Assembly (NCBI GenBank): GCA_023634235.1
Contig: JAMKCF010000060.1
Span: 310,001-374,000 of the forward strand
DNA: 64,000 nt
From: Pisaster brevispinus
Taxonomy: Eukaryota > Echinodermata > Asteroidea > Forcipulatida > Asteriidae
Reading direction: 5' to 3'
The notes beneath the pieces are model-generated. The model saw only the letters and a program-made list of their open reading frames with translations, was not told the DNA's origin and did no database searches. Below are positions 23,672-36,690 of the stretch, one piece after another; the first letter of the stretch is position 1; each line of letters opens with the position of its first letter. Both the position numbers and the translations under genes were made by a program.

Positions 23672-24014
23672 CTGACGATTCTGTAGGCGAGGGGAGCGGC
23701 CTGGATGTTAGGCCTACCCCTAAGAAAAATTGAAAAAAAAAAAAAAAAAAAAAAAAAAAACAGAAGCAAGGTCGTGCCCTGCATCCGAAAATTAGACTTT
23801 TACGGCCGTTGCGGGCAGGCTTCACACCGGAAAAGATCAGCAAGCGGGGACACTCCGAAAGCCCCGCAAAACATCAACGTGATTTTGTTGTAAAAAGACA
23901 CAAATACAAAATAAGGAGGGTCACATCACCCCCAGGACAATATCATATGTGCACAATTTTAGTACCACTGTAAAGCCCGTTTCAAGGGCTCCCTCTCCCG
24001 TGAGTTTGGGGTCG
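23672..24014 (+). repeat. Class A monomer with 106-bp deletion (343 bp)
   Basis: After the A run and AAGGTCGTGCC this copy jumps to CTGCATCCGAAAATTAG, losing about 106 bp including AATAAA and the TCTAG dyad. It also carries AAGATCAGC and CAATATCATATGTGC. The same deletion and variants are present at 26079, 27027 and 29275. Confidence 0.88.
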
Positions 24015-27000
24015 CTGACGATTCTGTAGGCGAGGCGAGCGGCCTGGATGCTAGGCCCACCCCTTAGAGAAATAGGAAAACAAAAACCAGGGGTAATGGC
24101 CCAAAATAAAAGTGCGGTGATTTTGGGAATAAGTCCCGATCTAGGAGGGCTAGAGAGATGATTTTTTTACCTGACTCTGCCTTAGGTATCCCTACATCCG
24201 AAAATTAGACTTTTACGGCCGTTGCGGGCAGGCTTCACACCGGAAAAGACCAGCAAGTGGGGACACTCCGAAAGCCCCCCAAAACATCAACATGATTTTG
24301 CTGTAAAAAGACACAAATACAAAATAAGGAGGGTCACATCACCCCCAGGGCAATATCAAATCTGCACAATTTTGATACCACTGTAAAGCCCGTTTCAAGG
24401 GCTCCCTTTCCCGTGAGTTTGGGGTCGCTGACGATTCTGTAGGCGAGGCGAGCGGCCTGGATGTTAGGCCTACCCCTAAGAAAAATTGAAAAAAAAAAAA
24501 AAAAAAAAACCCAGAAGCAAGGTCGTGCCGGCAGGGGTCATGGCCCAAAATAAAAGTGCAGTGAATTTGGGGATAACTCCCGATCTAGGAGGGCTAGAGG
24601 AATGATTTTTTGGCCTGACTCTGCCTTAGGTATCCCTGCATCCGAAAATTAGACTTTTACGGCCGTTGCGGGCAGGCTTCACACCGGAAAAGACCAGCAA
24701 GCGGGGACACTCCGAAAGCCCCGCAAAACATCAACGTGATTTTGCTGTAAAAAGACACAAATACAAAATAAGGAGGGTCACATCACCCCCAGGGCAATAT
24801 CGAATCTGCACAATTTTAGTACCACTGTAAAGCCCGTTTCAAGGGCTCCCTCTCCCGTGAGTTTGGGGTCGCTGACGATTCTGTAGGCGAGGCGAGCGGC
24901 CTGGATGTTAGGCCCACCCCTTAGAGAAATAGGAAAACAAAAACCAGGGGTAATGGCCCAAAATAAAAGTGCGGTGATTTTGGGAATAAGTCCCGATCTA
25001 GGAGGGCTAGAGAGATGATTTTTTTACCTGACTCTGCCTTAGGTATCCCTGCATCCGAAAATTAGACTTTTACGGCCGTTGCGGGCAGGCTTCACACCGG
25101 AAAAGACCAGCAAGCGGGGACACTCCGAAAGCCCCGCAAACATCAACGTGATTTTGCTGTAAAAAGACACAAATACAAAATAAGGAGGGTCACATCACCC
25201 CCAGGGCAATATCGAATCTGCACAATTTTAGTACCACTGTAAAGCCCGTTTCAAGGGCTCCCTCTCCCGTTGCGGGCAGGCTTTACACCGGAAAAGACCA
25301 GCAAGCGGGGACACTCCGAAAGCCCAGCAAAACATCAACGTGATTTTGCTGTAAAAAGACACAAATACAAAATAAGGAGGGTCACATCACCCCCAGGGCA
25401 ATATCGAATCTGCACAATTTTAGTACCACTGTAAAGCCCGTTTCAAGGGCTCCCTCTCCCGTGAGTTTGGGGTCGCTGACGATTCTGTAGGCGAGGCGAG
25501 CGGCCTGGATGTTAGGCCCACCCCTTAGAGAAATAGGAAAACAAAAACCAGGGGTAATGGCCCAAAATAAAAGTGCGGTGATTTTGGGAATAAGTCCCGA
25601 TCTAGGAGGGCTAGAGAGATGATTTTTTTACCTGACTCTGCCTTAGGTATCCCTGCATCCGAAAATTAGACTTTTACGGCCGTTGCGGGCAGGCTTCACA
25701 CCGGAAAAGACCAGCAAGCGGGGACACTCCGAAAGCCCCGCAAACATCAACGTGATTTTGCTGTAAAAAGACACAAATACAAAATAAGGAGGGTCACATC
25801 ACCCCCAGGGCAATATCGAATCTGCACAATTTTAGTACCACTGTAAAGCCCGTTTCAAGGGCTCCCTCTCCCGTTGCGGGCAGGCTTTACACCGGAAAAG
25901 ACCAGCAAGCGGGACACTCCGAAAGCCCAGCAAAACATCAACGTGATTTTGCTGTAAAAAGACACAAATACAAAATAAGGAGGGTCACATCACCCCCAGG
26001 GCAATATCGAATCTGCACAATTTTAGTACCACTGTAAAGCCCGTTTCAAGGGCTCCCTCTCCCGTCAGTTTGGGGTCGCTGACGATTCTGTAGGCGAGGG
26101 GAGCGGCCTGGATGTTAGGCCTACCCCTAAGAAAAATTGAAAAAAAAAAAAAAAAAAAAAAAAAAAACAGAAGCAAGGTCGTGCCCTGCATCCGAAAATT
26201 AGACTTTTACGGCCGTTGCGGGCAGGCTTCACACCGGAAAAGATCAGCAAGCGGGGACACTCCGAAAGCCCCGCAAAACATCAACGTGATTTTGTTGTAA
26301 AAAGACACAAATACAAAATAAGGAGGGTCACATCACCCCCAGGACAATATCATATGTGCACAATTTTAGTACCACTGTAAAGCCCGTTTCAAGGGCTCCC
26401 TCTCCCGTGAGTTTGGGGTCGCTGACGATTCTGTAGGCGAGGCGAGCGGCCTGGATGCTAGGCCCACCCCTTAGAGAAATAGGAAAACAAAAACCAGGGG
26501 TAATGGCCCAAAATAAAAGTGCGGTGATTTTGGGAATAAGTCCCGATCTAGGAGGGCTAGAGAGATGATTTTTTTACCTGACTCTGCCTTAGGTATCCCT
26601 GCATCCGAAAAGTAGACTTTTACGGCCGTTGCGGGCAGGCTTCACACCGGAAAAGACCAGCAAGCGGGGACACTCCGAAAGCCCCCCAAAACATCAACTT
26701 GATTTTGCTGTAAAAAGACACAAATACAAAATAAGGAGGGTCACATCACCCCCAGGGCAATATCGAATCTGCACAATTTTAGTACCACTGTAAAGCCCGT
26801 TTCAAGGGCTCCCTCTCCCGTTGCGGGCAGGTTTTACACCGGAAAAGACCAGCAAGCGGGGACACTCCGAAAGCCCAGCAAAACATCAACGTGATTTTGC
26901 TGTAAAAAGACACAAATACAAAATAAGGAGGGTCACATCACCTCCAGGGCAATATCGAATCTGCACAATTTTAGTACCACTGTAAAGCCCGTTTCAAGGG

Positions 27001-27026
27001 CTCCCTCTCCCGTCAGTTTGGGGTCG
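24015..27026 (+). repeat. Rearranged higher-order block, copy 1
   Basis: Starts: 24015 (B, GGATGCTAGG, CCCTACATCCG), 24428 (A, GCAGTGAATTTGGGGATAAC), 24872 (B fused to partial unit, 604 bp), 25476 (same type, 603 bp), 26079 (A with 106-bp deletion, 343 bp), 26422 (B fused to partial unit, 605 bp, with CCGAAAAGTAGAC). Fusion junctions lie at about 25270, 25874 and 26821. The units at 24872 and 25476 share CCCCGCAAACATC (one A lost) and look like a direct 603-bp duplication. Confidence 0.87.
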
Positions 27027-27369
27027 CTGACGATTCTGTAGGCGAGGCGAGCGGCCTGGATGTTAGGCCTACCCCTAAGAAAAATTGAAAAAAAAAAAAA
27101 AAAAAAAAAAAAAAACAGAAGCAAGGTCGTGCCCTGCATCCGAAAATTAGACTTTTACGGCCGTTGCGGGCAGGCTTCACACCGGAAAAGATCAGCAAGC
27201 GGGGACACTCCGAAAGCCCCGCAAAACATCAACGTGATTTTGTTGTAAAAAGACACAAATACAAAATAAGGAGGGTCACATCACCCCCAGGACAATATCA
27301 TATGTGCACAATTTTGATACCACTGTAAAGCCCGTTTCAAGGGCTCCCTCTCCCGTGAGTTTGGGGTCG
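27027..27369 (+). repeat. Class A monomer with 106-bp deletion (343 bp)
   Basis: Third copy of the AAGGTCGTGCC/CTGCATCCG junction. It ends with CAATATCATATGTGCACAATTTTGATACC, a mix of variants from its two neighbours, suggesting exchange at its 3' end. Confidence 0.86.
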
Positions 27370-27813
27370 CTGACGATTCTGTAGGCGAGGCGAGCGGCCT
27401 GGATGTTAGGCCTACCCCTAAGAAAAATTGAAAAAAAAACAAAAAAAAAAACCCAGAAGCAAGGTCGTGCCGGCAGGGGTCATGGCCCAAAATAAAAGTG
27501 CAGTGAATTTGGGGATAACTCCCGATCTAGGAGGGCTAGAGGAATGATTTTTTGGCCTGACTCTGCCTTAGGTATCCCTGCATCCGAAAATTAGACTTTT
27601 ACGGCCGTTGCGGGCAGGCTTCACACCGGAAAAGACAAGCAAGCGGGGACACTCCGAAAGCCCCGCAAAACATCAACGTGATTTTGCTGTAAAAAGACAC
27701 AAATACAAAATAAGGAGGGTCACATCACCCCCAGGGCAATATCGAATCTGCACAATTTTAGTACCACTGTAAAGCCCGTTTCAAGGGCTCCCTCTCCCGT
27801 GAGTTCGGGGTCG
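27370..27813 (+). repeat. Class A monomer linking the two rearranged blocks
   Basis: Ordinary-length A with GCAGTGAATTTGGGGATAAC and GAGGAATGATTTTTTGGCC, as in the A copies at 24428 and 28227. AAGACAAGC replaces AAGACCAGC. Confidence 0.84.
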
Positions 27814-30222
27814 CTGACGATTCTGTAGACGAGGCGAGCGGCCTGGATGTTAGGCCCACCCCTTAGAGAAATAGGAAAACAAAAACCAGGGGTAATGGCC
27901 CAAAATAAAAGTGCGGTGATTTTGGGAATAAGTCCCGATCTAGGAGGGCTAGAGAGATGATTTTTTTACCTGACTCTGCCTTAGGTATCCCTACATCCGA
28001 AAATTAGACTTTTACGGCCGTTGCGGGCAGGCTTCACACCGGAAAAGACCAGCAAGTGGGGACACTCCGAAAGCCCCCCAAAACATCAACATGATTTTGC
28101 TGTAAAAAGACACAAATACAAAATAAGGAGGGTCACATCACCCCCAGGGCAATATCAAATCTGCACAATTTTGATACCACTATAAAGCCCGTTTCAAGGG
28201 CTCCCTCTCCCGTGAGTTTGGGGTCGCTGACGATTCTGTAGGCGAGGCGAGCGGCCTGGATGTTAGGCCTACCCCTAAGAAAAATTGAAAAAAAAAAAAA
28301 AAAAAAAACCCAGAAGCAAGGTCGTGCCGGCAGGGGTCATGGCCCAAAATAAAAGTGCAGTGAATTTGGGGATAACTCCCGATCTAGGAGGGCTAGAGGA
28401 ATGATTTTTTGGCCTGACTCTGCCTTAGGTATCCCTGCATCCGAAAATTAGACTTTTACGGCCGTTGCGGGCAGGCTTCACACCGGAAAAGACCAGCAAG
28501 CGGGGACACTCCGAAAGCCCCGCAAAACATCAACGTGATTTTGCTGTAAAAAGACACAAATACAAAATAAGGAGGGTCACATCACCCCCAGGGCAATATC
28601 GAATCTGCACAATTTTAGTACCACTGTAAAGCCCGTTTCAAGGGCTCCCTCTCCCGTGAGTTTGGGGTCGCTGACGATTCTGTAGGCGAGGCGAGCGGCC
28701 TGGATGTTAGGCCCACCCCTTAGAGAAATAGGAAAACAAAAACCAGGGGTAATGGCCCAAAATAAAAGTGCGGTGATTTTGGGAATAAGTCCCGATCTAG
28801 GAGGGCTAGAGAGATGATTTTTTTACCTGACTCTGCCTTAGGTATCCCTGCATCCGAAAATTAGACTTTTACGGCCGTTGCGGGCAGGCTTCACACCGGA
28901 AAAGACCAGCAAGCGGGGACACTCCGAAAGCCCCGCAAACATCAACGTGATTTTGCTGTAAAAAGACACAAATACAAAATAAGGAGGGTCACATCACCCC
29001 CAGGGCAATATCGAATCTGCACAATTTTAGTACCACTGTAAAGCCCGTTTCAAGGGCTCCCTCTCCCGTTGCGGGCAGGCTTTACACCGGAAAAGACCAG
29101 CAAGCGGGGACACTCCGAAAGCCCAGCAAAACATCAACGTGATTTTGCTGTAAAAAGACACAAATACAAAATAAGGAGGGTCACATCACCCCCAGGGCAA
29201 TATCGAATCTGCACAATTTTAGTACCACTGTAAAGCCCGTTTCAAGGGCTCCCTGTCCCGTCAGTTTGGGGTCGCTGACGATTCTGTAGGCGAGGCGAGC
29301 GGCCTGGATGTTAGGCCTACCCCTAAGAAAAATTGAAAAAAAAAAAAAAAAAAAAAAAAAAAACAGAAGCAAGGTCGTGCCCTGCATCCGAAAATTAGAC
29401 TTTTACGGCCGTTGCGGGCAGGCTTCACACCGGAAAAGATCAGCAAGCGGGGACACTCCGAAAGCCCCGCAAAACATCAACGTGATTTTGTTGTAAAAAG
29501 ACACAAATACAAAATAAGGAGGGTCACATCACCCCCAGGACAATATCATATGTGCACAATTTTAGTACCACTGTAAAGCCCGTTTCAAGGGCTCCCTCTC
29601 CCGTGAGTTTGGGGTCGCTGACGATTCTGTAGGCGAGGCGAGCGGCCTGGATGCTAGGCCCACCCCTTAGAGAAATAGGAAAACAAAAACCAGGGGTAAT
29701 GGCCCAAAATAAAAGTGCGGTGATTTTGGGAATAAGTCCCGATCTAGGAGGGCTAGAGAGATGATTTTTTTACCTGACTCTGCCTTAGGTATCCCTGCAT
29801 CCGAAAAGTAGACTTTTACGGCCGTTGCGGGCAGGCTTCACACCGGAAAAGACCAGCAAGCGGGGACACTCCGAAAGCCCCCCAAAACATCAACTTGATT
29901 TTGCTGTAAAAAGACACAAATACAAAATAAGGAGGGTCACATCACCCCCAGGGCAATATCGAATCTGCACAATTTTAGTACCACTGTAAAGCCCGTTTCA
30001 AGGGCTCCCTCTCCCGTTGCGGGCAGGCTTTACACCGGAAAAGACCAGCAAGCGGGGACACTCCGAAAGCCCAGCAAAACATCAACGTGATTTTGCTGTA
30101 AAAAGACACAAATACAAAATAAGGAGGGTCACATCACCCCCAGGGCAATATCGAATCTGCACAATTTTAGTACCACTGTAAAGCCCGTTTCAAGGGCTCC
30201 CTCTCCCGTCAGTTTGGGGTCG
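27814..30222 (+). repeat. Rearranged higher-order block, copy 2
   Basis: Starts: 27814 (B, CCCTACATCCG), 28227 (A), 28671 (B fused to partial unit, 604 bp), 29275 (A with 106-bp deletion, 343 bp), 29618 (B fused to partial unit, 605 bp, CCGAAAAGTAGAC). Fusion junctions are at about 29069 and 30017. The first three monomers are 3799 bp from their partners in copy 1 and the last two are 3196 bp away; the 603-bp difference is exactly the extra fused unit in copy 1. Confidence 0.88.
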
Positions 30223-30283
30223 CTGACGATTCTGTAGGCGAGGCGAGCGGCCTGGATGTTAGGCCTACCCCTAAGAAAAATTG

Positions 30284-30315
<32 letters not shown>

Positions 30316-33300
30316 AGAAGCAAGGTCGTGCCGGCAGGGGTCATGGCCCAAAATAAAAGTGCGGTGAATTTGGGAATAACTCCCGAACTAGGAGGGCTAG
30401 AGGGACGATTTTTTGGCCTGACTCTGCCTTAGGTATCCCTGCATCCGAAAATTAGACTTTTACGGCCGTTGCGGGCAGGCTTCACACCGGAAAAGATCAG
30501 CAAGCGGGGACACTCCGAAAGCCCCGCAAAACATCAACGTGATTTTGCTGTAAAAAGACACAAATACAAAATAAGGAGGGTCACATCAGCCCCAGGGCAA
30601 TATCGAATCTGCACAATTTTAGTACCACTGTAAAGCCCGTTTCAAGGGCTCCCTCTCCCGTGAATTTGGGGTCGCTGACGATTCTGTAGGCGAGGCGAGC
30701 GGCCTGGATGTTAGGCCCAACCCTTAGAGAAATAGGAAAACAAAAACCAGGGGTAATGGCCACAAATAAAAGTGCGGTGATTTTGGGAATAGGTCCCGAT
30801 CTAGGAGGGCTAGAGGGATGATTTTTTAGCCTGACTCTGCCTTAGGTATCCCTGCATCCGAAAATTAGACTTTTACGGCCGTTGCGGGCAGGCTTCACAC
30901 CGGAAAAGACCAGCAAGCGGGGACACTCCGAAAGCCCCCCAAAACATCAACTTGATTTTGCTGTAAAAAGACACAAATACAAAATAAGGAGGGTCACATC
31001 ACCCCCAGAGCATCATCGAATCTGCACAATTTTAGTACCACTGTAAAGCCCGTTTCAAGGGCTCCCCCTCCCGTGAGTTTGGGGTCGCTGACGATTCTGT
31101 AGGCGAGGCGAGCGGCCTGGATGTTAGGCCTACCCCTAAGAAAAATTGAAAAAAAAAAAAAAAAAAAAAAAAACAAGAAGCAAGGTCGTGCCGGCAGGGG
31201 TCATGGCCCAAAATAAAAGTGCGGTGAATTTGGGAATAACTCCCGATCTAGGAGGGCTAGAGGGATGATTTTTTGGCCTGACTCTGCCTTAGGTATCCCT
31301 GCATCCGAAAATTTGACTTTTACGGCCGTTGCGGGCAGGCTTCAAACCGAAAAAGACCAGCAAGCGGGGACACTCCGAAAGCCCCAACATCAACGTGATT
31401 TTGCTGTAAAAAGACACAAATACAAAATAAGGAGGGTCACATCACCCCCAGGGCAATATCGAATCTGCACAATTTTAGTACCACTGTAAAGCCCGTTTCA
31501 AGGGCTACCTCTCCCGTGAGTTTGGGTTCGCTGACGATTCTGTAGGCGAGGCGAGCGGCCTGGATGTTAGGCCCACCCCTTAGAGAAATAGGAAAACAAA
31601 AACCAGGGGTAATGGCCCAAAATAAAAGTGCGGTGATTTTGGGAATAAGTCCCGATCTAGGAGGGCTAGAGAGATGATTTTTTTACCTGACTCTGCCTTA
31701 GGTATCCCTGCATCCGAAAATTAGACTTTTACGGCCGTTGCGGGCAGGCTTCACACCGAAAAAGACCAGCAAGCGGGGACACTCCGAAAGCCCCCAAAAC
31801 ACCAACTTGATTTTGCTGTAAAAAGACACAAATACAAAATAAGGAGGGTCACATCACCCCCAGGGCAATATCAAATCTGCACAATTTTAGTACCACTGTA
31901 AAGCCCGTTTTAAGGGCTCCCTCTCCTGTGAGTTTGGGGTCGCTGACGATTCTGTAGGCAAGGCGAGCGGCCTGGATGTTAGGCCTACCCCTAAGAAAAA
32001 TTGAAAAAAAAAAAAAAAAAAAAAAAAAAAAACAGAAGCAAGGTCGTGCCGGCAGGGGTCATGGCCCAAAATAAAAGTGCGGTGAATTTGGGAATAACTC
32101 CCGATCTAGGAGGGCTAGAGGGATGATTTTTTGGCCTGACTCTGCCTTAGGTATCCCTGCATCCGAAAATTAGACTTTTACGGCCGTTGCGGGCAGGCTT
32201 CACACCGGAAAAGACCAGCAAGCGGGGACACTCCGAAAGCCCCGCAAAACATCAACGTGATTTTGCTGTAAAAAGACACAAATACAAAATAAGGAGGGTC
32301 ACATCACCCCCAGGGCAATATCGAATCTGCACAATTTTAGTACCACTGTAAAGCCCGTTTCAAGGGCTCCCTCTCCCGTGAGTTTGGGGTCGCTGACGAT
32401 TCTGTAGGCGAGGCGAGCGGCCTGGATGTTAGGCCCAACCCTTAGAGAAATAGGAAAACAAAAACCAGGGGTAATGGCCCAAAATAAAAGTGCGGTGATT
32501 TTGGGAATAAGTCCCGATCTAGGAGGGCTAGAGAGATGGTTTTTTTACCTGACTCTGCCTTAGGTTTCCCTGCATCCGAAAATTAGACTTTTACGGCCGT
32601 TGCGGGCAGGCTTCACACCGGAAAAGACCAGCAAGCGGGGACACTCCGAAAGCCCCCCAAAACATCAACTTGATTTTGCTGTAAAAAGACACAAATACAC
32701 AATAAGGAGGGTCACATCACCCCCAGGGCAATATCTAATCTGCACAATTTTAGTACCACTGTAAAGCCCGTTTCAAGGGCTCCCTCTCCCGTGAGTTTGG
32801 GGTCGCTGACGATTCTGTAGGCGAGGCGAGCGGCCTGGATGTTAGGCCTACCCCTAAGAAAAATTGAAAAAAAAAAAAAAAAAAAAAAAACCAGAAGCAA
32901 GGTCGTGCCGGCAGGGGTCATGGCCCAAAATAAAAGTGCGGTGAATTTGGGAATAACTCCCGATCTAGGAGGGCTAGAGGGATGATTTTTTGGCCTGACT
33001 CTGCCTTAGGTATCCCTGCATCCGAAAATTAGACTTTTACGGCCGTTGCGGGCAGGCTTCACACCGGAAAAGACCAGCAAGCGGGGACACTCCGAAAGCC
33101 CCGCAAAACATCAACGTGATTTTGCTGTAAAAAGACACAAATACAAAATAAGGAGGGTCACATCACCCCCAGGGCAATATCGAATCTGCACAATTTTAGT
33201 ACCACTGTAAAGCCCGTTTCAAGGGCTCCCTCTCCCGTGAGTTTGGGGTTGCTGACGATTCTGTAGGCGAGGCGAGCGGCCTGGATGTTAGGCCCAACCC

Positions 33301-36300
33301 TTAGAGAAATAGGAAAACAAAAACCAGGGGTAATGGCCCAAAATAAAAGTGCGGTGATTTTGGGAATAAGTCCCGATCTAGGAGGGCTAGAGAGATGGTT
33401 TTTTTACCTGACTCTGCCTTAGGTATCCCTGCATCCGAAAATTAGACTTTTACGGCCGTTGCGGGCAGGCTTCACACCGGAAAAGACCAGCAAGTGGGGA
33501 CACTCCGAAAGCCCCCCAAAACATCAACTTGATTTTGCTGTAAAAAGACACAAATACACAATAAGGAGGGTCACATCACCCCCAGGGCATTATCGAATCT
33601 GCACAATTTTAGTACCACTGTAAAGCCCGTTTCAAGGGCTCCCTCTCCCGTGAGTTTGGGGTTGCTGACGATTCTGTAAGCGAGGCGAGCGGCCTGGATG
33701 TTAGGCCTACCCCTAAGAAAAATTGAAAAAAAAGAAAAGAAAAAAAAAACCCAGAAGCAAGGTCGTGCCGGCAGGGGTCATGGCCCAAAATAAAAGTGCG
33801 GTGAATTTGGGAATAACTCCCGATCTAGGAGGGCTAGAGGGATGATTTTTTGGCCTGACTCTGCCTTAGGTATCCCTGCATCCGAAAATTAGACTTTTAC
33901 GGCCGTTGCGGGCAGGCTTCACACCGGAAAAGACCAGCAAGCGGGGACACTCCGAAAGCCCCGCAAAACATCAATGTGATTTTGCTGTAAAAAGACACAA
34001 ATACAAAATAAGGAGGGTCACATCACCCCCAGGGCAATATCGAATCTGCACAATTTTAGTACCACTGTAAAGCCCGTTTCAAGGGCTCCCTCTCCCGTGA
34101 GTTTGGGGTCGCTGACGATTCTGTAGGCGAGGCGAGCGGCCTGGATGTTAGGCCCACCCCTTAGAGAAATAGGAAAACAAAAACCAGGGGTAATGGCCCA
34201 AAATAAAAGTGCTTTGATTTTGGGAATAAGTCCCGATCTAGGAGGGCTAGAGAGATGATTTTTTTACCTGACTCTGCCTTAGGTATCCCTGCATCCGAAA
34301 ATTAAACTTTTACGGCCGTTGCGGGCAGGTTTCACACCGGAAAAATACCAGCAAGCGGGAACACTCCGAAAGCCCCCCAAAACATCAACTTGATTTTGCT
34401 GTAAAAAAGACACAAATACAAAATAAGGAGGGTCACATCACCCCCAGGGCAATATCGAATCTGCACAATTTTAGTACCACTGTAAAGCCCGTTTCAAGGG
34501 CTCCCTCTCCCGTGAGTTTGGGGTCGCTGACGATTCTGTAGGCGAGGCGAGCGGCCTGGATGTTAGGCCTACCCCTAAGAAAAATTGAAAAAAAAAAAAA
34601 AAAAAAAAAAACCAGAAGCAACGTCGTGCCGGCAGGGGTCATGGCCCAAAATAAAAGTGCGGTGAATTTGGGAATAACTCCCGATCTAGGAGGGCTAGAG
34701 GGATGATTTTTTGGCCTGACTCTGCCTTAGGTATCCCTGCATCCAAAAATTAGACTTTTACGGCCGTTGCGGGCAGGCTTCACACCGGAAAAGACCAGCA
34801 AGCGGGGACACTCCGAAAGCCCCGCAAAACATCAACGTGATTTTGCTGTAAAAAGACACAAATACAAAATAAGGAGGGTCACATCACCCCCAGGGCAATA
34901 TCGAATCTGCACAATTTTAGTACCACTGTAAAGCCCGTTTCAAGGGCTCCCTCTCCCGTGAGTTTGGGGTCGCTGACGATTCTGTAGGCGAGGCGAGCGG
35001 CCTGGATGTTAGGCCCACCCCTTAGAGAAATAGGAAAACAAAAACCAGGGGTAATGGCCCAAAATAAAAGTGCGGTGATTTTGGGAATAAGTCCCGATCT
35101 AGGAGGGCTAGAGAGATGATTTTTTTACCTGACTCTGCCTTAGGTATCCCTGCATCCGAAAATTAGACTTTTACGGCCGTTGCGGGCAGGCTTCACACCG
35201 GAAAAGACCAGCAAGCGGGGACACTCCGAAAGCCCCCCAAAACATCAACTTGATTTTGCTGTAAAAAGACACAAATACAAAATAAGGAGGGTCACATCAC
35301 CCCCAGGGCAATATCGAATCTGCACAATTTTAGTACCACTGTAAAGCCCGTTACAAGGGCTCCCTCTCCCGTGAGTTTGGGGTCGCTGACGATTCTGTAG
35401 GCGAGGCGAGCAGCCTGGATGTTAGGCCTACCCCTAAGAAAAAATGAAAAAAAAAAAAAAAAAAAAAACCCAGAAGAAAGGTCGTGCCGGCAGGGGTCAT
35501 GGCCCAAAATAAAAGTGCGGTGAATTTGGGAATAACTCCCGATCTAGGAGGGCTAGAGGGATGATTTTTTTGGCCTGACTCTGCCTTAGGTATCCCTGCA
35601 TCCGAAAATTATACTTTTACGGCCGTTGCGGGCAGGCTTCACACCGGAAAAGACCAGCAAGCGGGGACACTCCGAAAGCCCCGCAAAACATCAACGTGAT
35701 TTTGCTGTAAAAAGACACAAATACAAAATAAGGAGGGTCACATCACCCCCAGGGCAATATCGAATCTGCACAATTTTAGTACCACTGTAAAGCCCGTTTC
35801 AAGGGCTCCCTCTCCCGTGAGTTTGGGGTCGCTGACGATTCTGTAGGCGAGGCGAGCGGCCTGGATGTTAGGCCCACCCCTTAGAGAAATAGGAAAACAA
35901 AAACCAGGGGTAATGGCCCAAAATAAAAGTGCGGTGATTTTGGGAATAAGTACCGATCTAGGAGGGCTAGAGAGATGATTTTTTTACCTGACTCTGCCTT
36001 AGGTATCCCTGCATCCGAAAATTAGACTTTTACGGCCGTTGCGGGCAGGCTTCACACCGGAAAAGACCAGCAAGCGGGGACACTCCGAAAGCCCCCCAAA
36101 ACATCAACTTGATTTTGCTGTAAAAAGACACAAATACAAAATAAGGAGGGTCACATCACCCCCAGGGCAATATCGAATCTGCACAATTTTAGTACCACTG
36201 TAAAGCCCGTTTCAAGGGCTCCCTCTCCCGTGAGTTTGGGGTCGCTGACGATTCTGTAGGCGAGGCGAGCAGCCTGGATGTTAGGCCTACCCCTAAGAAA

Positions 36301-36690
36301 AAATGAAAAAAAAAAAAAAAAAAAAAAACCCAGAAGCAAGGTCGTGCCGGCAGGGGTCATGGCCCAAAATAAAAGTGCGGTGAATTTGGGAATAACTCCC
36401 GATCTAGGAGGGCTAGAGGGATGATTTTTTAGCCTGACTCTGCCTTAGGTATCCCTGCATCCGAAAATTCGACTTTTACGGCCGTTGCGGGCAGGCTTCA
36501 CACCGGAAGAGACCAGCAAGCGGGGACATTCCGAAAGCCCCCCAAAACATCAACTTGATTTTGCTGTAAAAAGACACAGATACCAAATAAGGAGGGTCAC
36601 ATCACCTCCAGGTCAATATCGAATCTGCACAATTTTAGTACCACTGTAAAGCCCGTTTCAAGGGCTCCCTCTCCAGTGAGTTTGGGGTCG
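30223..36690 (+). repeat. Regular A-B dimer array, 15 monomers
   Basis: Starts: 30223 A, 30675 B, 31088 A, 31531 B, 31943 A, 32393 B, 32806 A, 33252 B, 33665 A, 34112 B, 34527 A, 34973 B, 35386 A, 35832 B, 36245 A. This is the longest stretch of strict alternation and best shows the ~859-bp dimer. The A run varies from pure A to a form broken by G (33729-33750). The first A retains AAGATCAGC from the preceding rearranged block, so the boundary lies inside it. 34112 has GTGCTTTGATTTT. Confidence 0.92.
32806..33251 (+). repeat. Reference class A monomer (446 bp, long A run)
   Basis: This is a typical class A copy. In order it holds CTGACGATTCTG, the dyad GGCCT-N7-AGGCC, the class A signature CCTACCCCTAAGAAAAATTG, a long A run, the 20-bp segment CAGAAGCAAGGTCGTGCCGG, AATAAA, AATAACTCCCG, the dyad TCTAG-N5-CTAGA, GATTTTTTGGCC, then the half shared with class B, which ends in the dyad AGCCC-N7-GGGCT and CCCGTGAGTTTGGGGT. 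The 3' half usually carries CCCCGCAAAACATCAACGTG in class A. Length differences between A copies come mainly from the A run. I counted about 21 CpG in a typical A unit by hand. Confidence 0.93.

Noticed and set aside
23705..23893. Plus-strand open frame with a lysine run at 23705, repeated at 26112, 27060 and 29308
   Set aside because: It is the A run read as lysine codons inside the 343-bp deleted A unit. Four copies exist only because that unit was amplified.
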